A stretch of 6,209 nt of DNA from VGKP01 sp964578345. GTDB taxonomy: Archaea; Nanobdellota; Nanobdellia; Pacearchaeales; GW2011-AR1. The DNA lies in assembly GCA_964578345.1 (NCBI GenBank), contig CAZOCP010000034.1, positions 1 through 6,209 on the forward strand, written 5' to 3'. The position numbers and the translations under genes were made by a program. Positions 1 through 5,713 of this stretch are shown piece by piece. How positions within the stretch are numbered: the stretch's first letter is position 1; every line of letters starts with the position of its first letter. The notes below the pieces were generated by a model. It made no database searches, had not been told where the DNA came from, and worked only from the letters and a program-made list of their open reading frames with translations.

Positions 1-1
1 A

Positions 2-79
2 AGATTCAACCTTGGCTTAAAAGCCAAGGTTTTCGTCAAGAATCTTGACATAACAGACATTAAGAAGATTTTTAAATAA
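2..79 (+). CDS. 3' end of an upstream gene (partial, unidentified)
   Basis: One plus frame is open from the left edge to a TAA at 77-79 and encodes about 25 residues ending in DITDIKKIFK. About 19 of the 25 codons begin with a purine, a coding-like bias. The peptide reads as a beta strand plus a charged helix, as at the end of a soluble domain. The stop codon lies inside the TATA box of the next gene, consistent with the compact packing elsewhere. A minus-strand alternative starting at 60 is also open to the edge (MSVMSRFLTKTLAFKPRLNL) but shows no purine-first bias. The product cannot be identified from so short a piece, and the reading frame is an inference from codon pattern. Confidence 0.5.
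   Translation, partial: RFNLGLKAKVFVKNLDITDIKKIFK
8..31. repeat. Perfect inverted repeat, 11-base arms
   Basis: Bases 8-18 (AACCTTGGCTT) are the exact reverse complement of 21-31, separated by two bases. As RNA this would form a stem of about 9 pairs with a small A/U loop, followed directly by a short T run at 30-33. A flanking pair, 1-7 with 40-46, is also perfectly complementary. The element lies inside the likely coding end of the upstream gene, so it may be incidental. It could also help form that transcript's 3' end. Confidence 0.7.
35..49. repeat. Second inverted repeat, GTCAAGA-a-TCTTGAC
   Basis: Seven-base arms (35-41 and 43-49) surround a single central A. It is too tight for a full hairpin, but 5 pairs with a 5-base loop can form. 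As DNA it is a near-perfect palindrome that a dimeric protein could bind. It competes with the 1-7/40-46 pairing of the neighbouring repeat. It sits about 20 bases upstream of the TATA box at 71-78, so an operator role is possible but not shown. Confidence 0.55.
71..78 (+). promoter_or_regulatory. Archaeal TATA box for the 98-1987 / 1994-3220 pair
   Basis: The octamer TTTAAATA is preceded by a purine-rich BRE-like stretch (AAGAAGA). Its centre is about 24 bases before the ATG at 98, the spacing expected if transcription starts at or next to the start codon, giving a leaderless mRNA. The same octamer occurs at matching spacing before the gene at 5901. The downstream gene at 1994 has no such box and is probably co-transcribed from here. 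Confidence 0.75.
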
Positions 80-97
80 CTTCCACTTTTGTTTTTT

Positions 98-1987
98 ATG
101 AGAAAGATGATGTTTTTGAAGCTTATATCTGCAATCTTGTTTTTTTCATTGATTATCCTTTCTAGTGAGGCGATGGCTTTGAATGATACAGAATCTGGCT
201 TGAATGGAAGAGAAAATAAAATTTTGGCAAATGAAGATCATGCTGTTGATCTGGCATATCGCTGCCTTGACAATCAAATAAAGGATAAAACAAAATTGTC
301 ATTAGAACAAGCAATTTTCTCTACTTATGCTGTGGGTTCAAAAGATAATCTGCAGGAAAGTATTAATGCAGAGAAGAATAGTATTGAGGAATGCTGGCCA
401 AAAAACAAATGTAATATTAAAGAAACAGCACAGGTCTTGCTAGCCTATAATCGCATTAATAAAGACACTGGCAAGATTGAAAAATGGCTTCTGTCAAAAA
501 ACGGCACGTCAAATGAACTGATATGGTATCTTGAAGTTGATATACCTAGTAGAAATTCTTCAGTGTGTGAAGTCAGTTATGAAAATAAAAAAATTAAGGT
601 TAATATAGATGAAGATATGAAAATACGAAACATTGCTGGAGGAGAGTGCTTTACAATTTCTAGATCTGGATACTGGCTACAGATTAAAAATAGCTGTCTA
701 GACAAGGATTTTGAGATTTCTTGTGATCAAGACTTTGTAACTTCACTTGTTTATGAGAAAAAATCTGGAGGAACAGTATATGTTTTGTCTGAGTCTCATT
801 CTTCTGTTTCTGGAGGAACTACAGATGAGCATGTTAAATCAAACTGTTTTAAATTGGGCAATAGCTGTGATTATGAAGGAAGTTTATGGGCAGTGTTATC
901 ATTATATAAAATTGGAAAGAGTATTGGAGAGTTTATTCCTTATCTTCTTGCTTTTAGCGAGGATAATACAAAATACTTTCCATCCTCGTTTTTGTATATT
1001 CTTGCAGGAGGAGATGAGCGATATTCTGATATTATACAACAGCAAAAGTCTTCTGGATATTGGGATGTGACTGCTAGTCCATATAAAAGATATTATGACA
1101 CTAGCCTGGCTATGCTTGCTATTAGTAGTGGGGGAGGAAGTTCTGAACTGGAAATAACTAAAGAATATCTTCTTCAAGTTCAAGGAAAAGAGGGCTGCTG
1201 GAATTCCAGGGATAGTATTGTTGATACTGGATTTATTTTGTATTCTGGCTGGCCAAAAACAGTAGGCAGAGCTTCAAATAATGGAGGAACTCCTCTATGT
1301 GAAGAAGTTTCAGGACAGTCATGTGAAATTGGAACTGAGTGTATTGATGCAGGAGGAAGGATACTAAATAATTTTGCATGCTCTGGATTTGGAGTGTGCT
1401 GCTCTTTAAAAGTCCCTGAACAGAAATGTGCTGAAAAAAACGGCATTGTTTGCGCCAGCACAGATAGATGCAATGGAAGAGAGGAATCGTCTGCTGAAGG
1501 AAGCTGCTGTGTTGACGGAAGTTGTGTTCCGATTGAGCAAATAAGCACATGTGAGGCCAATAAAGGAAGATGTGCTGCTTCATGTGAAGGTACAGAAGAG
1601 GAGATAGGAGAAACATGCCCTGTAGAATCAGAGTTATGCTGTAAAGAAAAAGAACAGACTGAAGAAGGAGGATATTCTATGGTTATCATCCTAATTATTT
1701 TAATAATTCTCGTTATTTTAGCTATTGTATTCCGGCATAAACTGCAACTCTGGTGGTTTAACTTTAGTAATAAAAGAAAAGGAGGGTTAAAGCCTACTTC
1801 TCCGCCGAATTCAGGAGGGCCAGGAGCGTCTAGAATGCCTCAGGGGCCTATACAGTCAGCAAGACCTAGATATATTACTCCTTCACGTTTTCATCCTGCA
1901 GCAAGCAAGCAAATCCAAAGAGAAAAATCTGATAGGGATAAGGAGCTTGAGGAAACTCTTAAGAAATTGAAAGATATGGGTGCATAA
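98..1987 (+). CDS. Secreted, cysteine-rich, membrane-anchored toroid-like protein
   Basis: A 629-residue surface protein of unknown function. The ATG at 98 was chosen over the TTG at 89 because the TATA box at 71-78 places transcription start there and no Shine-Dalgarno sequence precedes either. In order (residues from this ATG): signal peptide 1-27 ending SSEAMA; helical repeats around 45-140; a cysteine-bearing segment 155-257; more helical repeats 260-390 with two QxxxGxW motifs (316-322 and 362-368), as in alpha/alpha-toroid folds of the prenyltransferase/squalene-cyclase type; three cysteine modules 401-515, each containing a Cys-Cys pair; one membrane helix about 527-545; and a basic Pro/Gly/Arg-rich cytoplasmic tail ending in a short charged helix. 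No acidic cyclase motif (DxDD) is seen, so enzyme activity is doubtful. A role in binding or surface structure is more likely. The stop is 6 bases before the next gene, which shares one cysteine module, so the two probably act together. Confidence 0.88.
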   Translation: MRKMMFLKLISAILFFSLIILSSEAMALNDTESGLNGRENKILANEDHAVDLAYRCLDNQIKDKTKLSLEQAIFSTYAVGSKDNLQESINAEKNSIEECWPKNKCNIKETAQVLLAYNRINKDTGKIEKWLLSKNGTSNELIWYLEVDIPSRNSSVCEVSYENKKIKVNIDEDMKIRNIAGGECFTISRSGYWLQIKNSCLDKDFEISCDQDFVTSLVYEKKSGGTVYVLSESHSSVSGGTTDEHVKSNCFKLGNSCDYEGSLWAVLSLYKIGKSIGEFIPYLLAFSEDNTKYFPSSFLYILAGGDERYSDIIQQQKSSGYWDVTASPYKRYYDTSLAMLAISSGGGSSELEITKEYLLQVQGKEGCWNSRDSIVDTGFILYSGWPKTVGRASNNGGTPLCEEVSGQSCEIGTECIDAGGRILNNFACSGFGVCCSLKVPEQKCAEKNGIVCASTDRCNGREESSAEGSCCVDGSCVPIEQISTCEANKGRCAASCEGTEEEIGETCPVESELCCKEKEQTEEGGYSMVIILIILIILVILAIVFRHKLQLWWFNFSNKRKGGLKPTSPPNSGGPGASRMPQGPIQSARPRYITPSRFHPAASKQIQREKSDRDKELEETLKKLKDMGA

Positions 1988-1993
1988 TTTTAT

Positions 1994-3220
1994 ATGAGAA
2001 TAGAACTTTTTTTTATGTGTGTAATTTTTTTAATATTAATTCCTAATGTTCATGCAATTTCAACGGACTTAAAACCTGTTTATCAGCCAGGAGAGACTAT
2101 AATTGGAAAAATTTCTGGGAATATACTTGAGTCGTTGAATAAAAATCAGATTAGATTTTTAAGAGGGCATGTGGATGTCCCTTTTGAATATGATTTGCAA
2201 AAAATAAAAGAAGAGTATTACATGTGGGCGACGGCGCCGTTGAATGTATCCCAAAATTATACTCTCTTAATTGAAAACGTATTTACTACTTTAAACGGCC
2301 AGCAAACAGAGATAGATTATCGCCAGAACTTTTCAGTATTTGGAAATTTGACAGAATATTCTGTAAAGCCCGGGGCAGTTATAACTGACAAGGATTTTGA
2401 ATTAAAGGTGCAATCTTATCTTGATGAGAATCAAAATATTCAATTGGATTTTCCTGTTTCTGGGGAGAGTGTTTTAAAACCTGGCATGAATACTTTAATT
2501 TTCTCAATAGAGCAAGTTGTTGGAGAGCAATTTAAGTTAATTCGGGTTGGAAAATATCAAGTACCTGTTTATATAATTGGCTCAGCATCTGCAAACAGTA
2601 ATATTGTCTCATGGCTTAAAATTGAGCCTGAGAGAATCTATCTTGAAAAAAAAGACAAGAATGAGATTGTAAGGCATAAGATTATAGTTGAGTATAGAGG
2701 CGCACAAGAAGTTAATGACCTTAATATAATCTTTAATAAAGAAGTTTTATCAATTGAGCCGGAAGAGATTGCAAATTTAGAAATAAATAAGAGCATAGAA
2801 TTAAATATTTCAATTAGAAACAATCTCAGTGATATAAATGAATTTATTCGCTTTGAATCTAAAAAGGGAAATTTCTCCCGCTCTGTGCCTGTGTTTGTAT
2901 CTTTGAGATATGATAAGAATGGAAGCGGGCCTAATGGAAATAATGAAAGCAAGTATTATTGCTCTGAATTAGCTGGAAAAATCTGTACTGGCGGAGAAAT
3001 ATGCCAGGGTACGGCAGAAGAGAGTTTAGACGGAAACTGCTGTATAGGATCCTGCGCCAAACAAGAAACAGAAAGCATAGCTTGGATAGGCTATTTAATA
3101 GGGGCTATTTTGGCTGGATTTTTAATCTTTATTTATTTTAGATATAAAAAGACTAAAAAAGATAAGAACATTGTAGAAAGAAAATTTTCTGAAGCTGAGA
3201 ATAAAATAGCTAAACCTTGA
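1994..3220 (+). CDS. Secreted beta-sandwich protein with membrane anchor and cysteine module
   Basis: A 408-residue predicted surface protein of unknown function. Residues 1-21 are a signal peptide ending NVHA. Residues 22-305 are rich in beta-strand-like sequence and probably form several Ig-like or macroglobulin-like domains. The first begins with PVYQPGE, which resembles the entry strand of MG2-type domains, and a domain from about 205 to 300 resembles the NEW3/CARDB class. Residues 323-354 hold a six-cysteine module, C-x7-C-x5-C-x11-CC-x3-C, nearly identical in spacing to one in the protein encoded just upstream. A membrane helix at about 361-383 and a Lys-rich cytoplasmic tail follow. 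The ectodomain has ten N-x-S/T sequons. The ATG lies 6 bases after the previous stop with no clear ribosome-binding site or TATA box, indicating co-transcription. The domain assignments are fold impressions from sequence and are uncertain; secretion and anchoring are well supported. Confidence 0.88.
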   Translation: MRIELFFMCVIFLILIPNVHAISTDLKPVYQPGETIIGKISGNILESLNKNQIRFLRGHVDVPFEYDLQKIKEEYYMWATAPLNVSQNYTLLIENVFTTLNGQQTEIDYRQNFSVFGNLTEYSVKPGAVITDKDFELKVQSYLDENQNIQLDFPVSGESVLKPGMNTLIFSIEQVVGEQFKLIRVGKYQVPVYIIGSASANSNIVSWLKIEPERIYLEKKDKNEIVRHKIIVEYRGAQEVNDLNIIFNKEVLSIEPEEIANLEINKSIELNISIRNNLSDINEFIRFESKKGNFSRSVPVFVSLRYDKNGSGPNGNNESKYYCSELAGKICTGGEICQGTAEESLDGNCCIGSCAKQETESIAWIGYLIGAILAGFLIFIYFRYKKTKKDKNIVERKFSEAENKIAKP

Positions 3221-3228
3221 TTAATATG

Positions 3229-3738
3229 TTATTTTGCTTTTTTAGATTTCTTCTTTGATTTTTTAGATTTCTGCGATGGGTGGTTTATGGAGTAAGTTAC
3301 CTCAGATTTATCTTCTTTAAACATCTGGGGAGCGACTTCCTTTAGTTTATTCATGGCTATGTCCCTTTCATGTATCATTTTTTTTGTGATGGAATCGTAG
3401 TCATGCAGTCTCTGCATTAATCTTGTGCTTAATTGACTAATTTCTGTATTAGTCAATATAATCTTTTCTGGAGAGATTATTTCTACGTGCGCAGGCATAT
3501 AAGCAAAAAGCACACTTAAAAACAGAGATAAAGAGTCGCTCTCAATTACTACTTCTGCAAATGAAGTATACATGTCTTTCGTATCCTTGATTAATCTTGG
3601 CTCATGCAAGGTCTGCTCAATAATTCTTATGCCTTTTTCTGAACTTAAGTTCTTCACAAGTATATCTAGAGCATTTAAAACATGTTCTGCTGGTCTCCCT
3701 AATATCTCAAGAATAAGCTGTGCTTGTATTTTATCCAT
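3229..3738 (-). CDS. Conserved-type archaeal protein of unknown function, Lys-rich tail
   Basis: 169 residues with no signal peptide or membrane helix, so cytosolic. The N-terminal motif EILGRPAEHV (11-20), the segment SFAEVVIESDSL (59-70) and the FAYMPAHVEIISPEKIILTN stretch (78-97) resemble a small protein I recall as widespread in DPANN and some other archaea under hypothetical annotations. No function is known to me. Residues 98-135 are helical and probably coiled. Residues 156-169 are almost all Lys and Ser, a flexible basic tail that could bind nucleic acid. The ATG at 3738 is supported by a TATA box on the minus strand at 3767-3760, about 25 bases upstream, implying a leaderless mRNA. 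It converges on the plus-strand pair with 8 bases between stops. The gene is confident; any role is unknown. Confidence 0.87.
   Translation of the reverse strand: MDKIQAQLILEILGRPAEHVLNALDILVKNLSSEKGIRIIEQTLHEPRLIKDTKDMYTSFAEVVIESDSLSLFLSVLFAYMPAHVEIISPEKIILTNTEISQLSTRLMQRLHDYDSITKKMIHERDIAMNKLKEVAPQMFKEDKSEVTYSINHPSQKSKKSKKKSKKAK
3232..3264 (+). terminator. Oligo-T tracts, likely terminator of the plus-strand pair
   Basis: Directly after the stop at 3220 the plus strand has TTTT (3232-3235) and two T6 runs (3238-3243 and 3259-3264). Archaeal RNA polymerase terminates at such oligo-T tracts without needing a hairpin. The tracts are the reverse complement of the lysine codons in the tail of the convergent gene, so coding and termination would share the same bases. 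This is inferred from sequence only. Confidence 0.5.
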
Positions 3739-3749
3739 TAAGATATATC

Positions 3750-3755
3750 AAAAAA
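3750..3755 (-). terminator. T6 tract after the three-gene operon
   Basis: The minus strand reads TTTTTT 18-23 bases past the stop of the gene ending at 3773. It could end the operon transcript just before the leaderless start of the next gene at 3738. A single short tract is weak evidence, and read-through into the next gene is possible. Confidence 0.35.
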
Positions 3756-3759
3756 GAGA

Positions 3760-3767
3760 TTTTTAAA
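3760..3767 (-). promoter_or_regulatory. TATA box for the gene at 3738-3229
   Basis: The minus strand reads TTTAAAAA, centred about 25 bases before the ATG at 3738, the spacing for leaderless transcription. It lies in the 34-base gap after the upstream gene's stop at 3773, so this gene can be transcribed separately from the operon behind it. Confidence 0.6.
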
Positions 3768-3772
3768 GTTTC

Positions 3773-4522
3773 TTAAAGTCTACGCCAGGCAAGAAAAACT
3801 AGAATAACTACGATAAAAAAAGTGAATGCATAAATTAGAGAAATTCTGAAACGTTCGGACTTTGTTACAAAAACCTCTTCTTGCAATTTTTTCCTGCTAT
3901 TAAGAATAATTTTATCTTCCTTTATAGGCTGAGATTTTATTGAAGATATTTGTTTTTCTTGCTGTTCATTTATTGCATGTGTCTGCTCCTGCTCTGGGAT
4001 ATCATTTTTGTTGTTATTATCTGGCTTATTCTCTTGATTTGAATCTGTTTTTAGTGTGCCAGAAAGATTTTTGGGGTTTTCTGCTACTTCTTTTTCTGAA
4101 TTAGCCTCTTGAATATTTGAGCTGTTCTCGTTTAATATGATAATTGGCATACAGGATGCTGGAGTTGTTTTTTCTGTTCCTGTCTTCCTCATCCTTACAC
4201 AAATTTCAGTATCTTTCTGCGCTTTAATCGCGCGAATATCGTATGTGCTTACTTTAGGAAATGAGTTTTTAATGTAATAAATTGAGCTCTTCCATCCATT
4301 ATTATCTGACTCTGATAATATATTATTTGATGAATTTACTACATATATCTTTACGTCATAACTTTCGCTTGTTTGTGAATATATTGAAACTGAAAATGGC
4401 TCTTGAATATTAATCTGGCCAGGGGCGCTGAAATTAAAATCGAGAGCTGAAGCTATAGGAAGAATTAGCAAGATTAAACTAATAGCCGTAAGATTTGTGG
4501 CTGACAAGAAGATTTTCTTCAT
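3773..4522 (-). CDS. Secreted beta-domain protein with long linker and C-terminal anchor
   Basis: 249 residues from the ATG at 4522. That start places a textbook signal peptide (MKKIFLSATNLTAIS... to IASA, residues 1-26) at the N-terminus; the longer frame back to a TTG at 4627 would bury it. In-frame ATGs at 4552 and 4549 are weaker alternatives. Residues 27-131 look like one beta-sandwich with the features DVKIYV, GWKSSIYYIKNSFP and EICVRMRKTG, plus two cysteines (108 and 124) that may pair. I recall similar segments in DPANN surface proteins found with thermonucleases, but cannot verify this here. Residues 132-218 are a polar N/Q/E/K linker, probably disordered. A membrane helix at about 227-246 ends in WRRL, leaving almost nothing in the cytoplasm. 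It overlaps the nuclease gene by 44 bases and has no clear ribosome-binding site, so translation is probably coupled. It likely presents its domain outside the cell near the nuclease. Function unknown. Confidence 0.82.
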   Translation of the reverse strand: MKKIFLSATNLTAISLILLILPIASALDFNFSAPGQINIQEPFSVSIYSQTSESYDVKIYVVNSSNNILSESDNNGWKSSIYYIKNSFPKVSTYDIRAIKAQKDTEICVRMRKTGTEKTTPASCMPIIILNENSSNIQEANSEKEVAENPKNLSGTLKTDSNQENKPDNNNKNDIPEQEQTHAINEQQEKQISSIKSQPIKEDKIILNSRKKLQEEVFVTKSERFRISLIYAFTFFIVVILVFLAWRRL

Positions 4523-5222
4523 CGAACAAGTATAAAGTGTCTCTGTCATCATTCCAGATTGGTGTTGAGCTTCCCCAGTATATATCAGTTTCATTGTTTT
4601 GTCCTTTTCCTGAATGCAAATAGACAATTTTGAAAGTATTAGTGAATCTATAAATTTTACGGCTTTCGTCTTTTAACCACCAATTTTCTGTTGAAATAGA
4701 TTGGCATGAATTTTTTAAACTGATTACCTCTTCTTTTTTATTTATTGAGATTATTATACAACCATTAGAATGAGGAGATTTCTTCCATAAGCCTTTTTCT
4801 TTTTTTATTGCGTTCTCTTCTGATTCTGCGAAGATTTCTTTTTCTTCTTCAGAAACAAGAAACTTTGAGACCACTCCTTCTTTAACCATTTTAAGATTCA
4901 AATATTCTGGAGAATAAAGTTTTACCAGCGCCCGGCCATACTTGTCATTATCAACAACTTCTGCTTCAAGAGTCAGATTTATATAAGAATTCATAAAAGT
5001 TTTGGCTTCTTCATATCCTGAAACTCCCTTCTCTGGAGAGTTGATGTTTAATAATCTCATTGTCCTCCCATTTGATGCAATAAAAGTGTCTCCGTCGATA
5101 ATATGAGTCATTGATAGTTTCTCTCTTTGCGGTCTTTCTTTATTTAAAGATAGTATTAATAATATATTGACAATTGAAAACGTTAAGATGATAGTAAATA
5201 GCAAAGCGTCTTTTTTATCCAA
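4479..5222 (-). CDS. Membrane-anchored thermonuclease (SNase) with lamin-tail domain
   Basis: 247 residues. A hydrophobic N-terminal segment (7-27) acts as an uncleaved anchor or signal. Residues 36-150 form a staphylococcal-nuclease domain with IIDGDT (D43, D45), R56, NSPE (61-64) and DKYGR (R97). By family knowledge these correspond to the Ca2+ ligand D21 (here D45), the catalytic R35, E43 and R87 (here R56, E64 and R97). The ligand D40 of the classical enzyme is N61 here. Residues 154-245 match a lamin-tail domain: NWWLKD, DIYWGSSTPIWNDDRDTLYL and a final SHKSY. It should cut DNA or RNA on the outer face, with the lamin-tail domain giving binding or tethering. The start is TTG at 5222, backed by a Shine-Dalgarno GAGGT 8 bases upstream; the first ATG (residue 38) would remove the anchor. 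It overlaps the preceding gene by 8 bases and the next by 44. The nuclease call is confident; nucleotide scavenging is inferred. Confidence 0.93.
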   Translation of the reverse strand: MDKKDALLFTIILTFSIVNILLILSLNKERPQREKLSMTHIIDGDTFIASNGRTMRLLNINSPEKGVSGYEEAKTFMNSYINLTLEAEVVDNDKYGRALVKLYSPEYLNLKMVKEGVVSKFLVSEEEKEIFAESEENAIKKEKGLWKKSPHSNGCIIISINKKEEVISLKNSCQSISTENWWLKDESRKIYRFTNTFKIVYLHSGKGQNNETDIYWGSSTPIWNDDRDTLYLFDEENLLVSHKSYGY

Positions 5223-5691
5223 TATTAATTACCTCTTTTGAACAAGAAAGTGAGTTGTAAAACTTCTCCAAAGAAACTCTGTCAATTTCAAGAGTTGCTG
5301 TATTTATGTTTGGATGAAAACCTGAAGATGAAGCAGAATATACTTCTTTATCCATTAGGAGATGCGTATTCTTTGCGTAAATCATTCCGAAAATAGAAAC
5401 GCTGCCTGGAGGAAGATTTAATTCTTTTTTTAATTCTTCAGATGAGCTAAATTTTAGTTTCTTAACTTTCAAATGCTCTTCGAGTTTTTTAATGTTTAAG
5501 CGTTTATATGCTGCCATACATACTAAATAAAATCTTCCTTTTTCGTCTTTTAAAAAAAGATTTTTGGTGTGGAGGCAATTAATTTGGAGCTTGAGCTTGA
5601 TTGACTGGCTTACTGTGAATACTGGAGGATGCTCATGTATTTTATAATTAATATTATACTTTTTTAGATAAGTTAAAAGGTTTTTATCCAT
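5215..5691 (-). CDS. YbaK/ProX-type aminoacyl-tRNA deacylase (Ala-tRNA-Pro type)
   Basis: 158 residues, the normal size for a free-standing YbaK/ProX editing domain, cytosolic. These enzymes hydrolyse tRNA carrying the wrong amino acid; the PrdX/ProXp-ala group removes alanine from tRNA-Pro. Supporting motifs are HEHPPVFTV (19-27), typical of the PrdX/ProXp-ala branch; TKNLFLKD (42-49) with the conserved Lys43; FYLVCM (54-59); PPGSVSIFG (94-102), where most relatives have Pro in place of Ile100; and GFHPNINTATLEI (124-136). The ATG at 5691 follows a TATA-like box at 5721-5714 by about 26 bases, suggesting a leaderless first gene of the operon. Its last 8 bases overlap the TTG start of the nuclease gene. 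The family is confident; the exact substrate is inferred from the HEHPP motif and could instead be another mischarged tRNA. Confidence 0.92.
   Translation of the reverse strand: MDKNLLTYLKKYNINYKIHEHPPVFTVSQSIKLKLQINCLHTKNLFLKDEKGRFYLVCMAAYKRLNIKKLEEHLKVKKLKFSSSEELKKELNLPPGSVSIFGMIYAKNTHLLMDKEVYSASSSGFHPNINTATLEIDRVSLEKFYNSLSCSKEVINIG
5231..5235 (-). promoter_or_regulatory. Shine-Dalgarno that decides the TTG start of the nuclease
   Basis: The minus strand reads GAGGT, then 8 bases, then TTG at 5222-5220. GAGGT is an exact match to the archaeal anti-Shine-Dalgarno complement. It lies inside the last codons of the preceding gene, so the internal gene of the operon uses ribosome binding while first genes appear leaderless. 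Confidence 0.65.
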
Positions 5692-5713
5692 GTTTCTAGA
5701 TAACTCTCAGGTA

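Noticed and set aside
1..60. Divergent minus-strand gene starting at 60 or 51
   Set aside because: It is open to the edge and has an AT-rich stretch at roughly suitable distance, but lacks the purine-first codon bias of the plus frame. It is kept only as an alternative because about 20 codons are too few to decide.
747..1070. Plus-strand 107-codon frame inside the toroid-like gene
   Set aside because: It is out of frame within a confident gene, and the product is a random-looking Leu/Ile/Met-rich peptide with no promoter or ribosome-binding site.
902..1183. Minus-strand 93-codon frame inside the toroid-like gene
   Set aside because: It lies antisense to the confident gene, its translation shows no domain, and it has no start signal.
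1233..1616. Second minus-strand open frame in the same region
   Set aside because: It overlaps two other frames over the same bases, has a composition biased to His/Leu/Gln from complementing Cys, Glu and Gly codons, and has no start signal.
1180..1689. Minus-strand open frame of 169 codons opposite the cysteine-rich region
   Set aside because: It is the shadow of a confident plus-strand gene with signal peptide, cysteine modules and membrane anchor. Its translation is a Ser/Pro/His/Leu-rich mixture without recognisable domains, and there is no promoter at its start.
2638..2952. Minus-strand 104-codon frame inside the beta-sandwich gene
   Set aside because: It is antisense to a confident gene; the Phe/Leu/Ser-rich translation is typical of the complement of Lys/Glu codons.
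3572..3766. Plus-strand 64-codon frame opposite the Lys-tailed gene
   Set aside because: It is antisense to a gene with a well-placed promoter and conserved-looking motifs, and it shows no domain of its own.
4523..4627. N-terminal extension of the anchored beta-domain protein to a TTG at 4627
   Set aside because: It would put 35 polar residues before a clear signal peptide and enlarge the overlap with the nuclease to about 150 bases. The ATG at 4522 fits a secreted protein.
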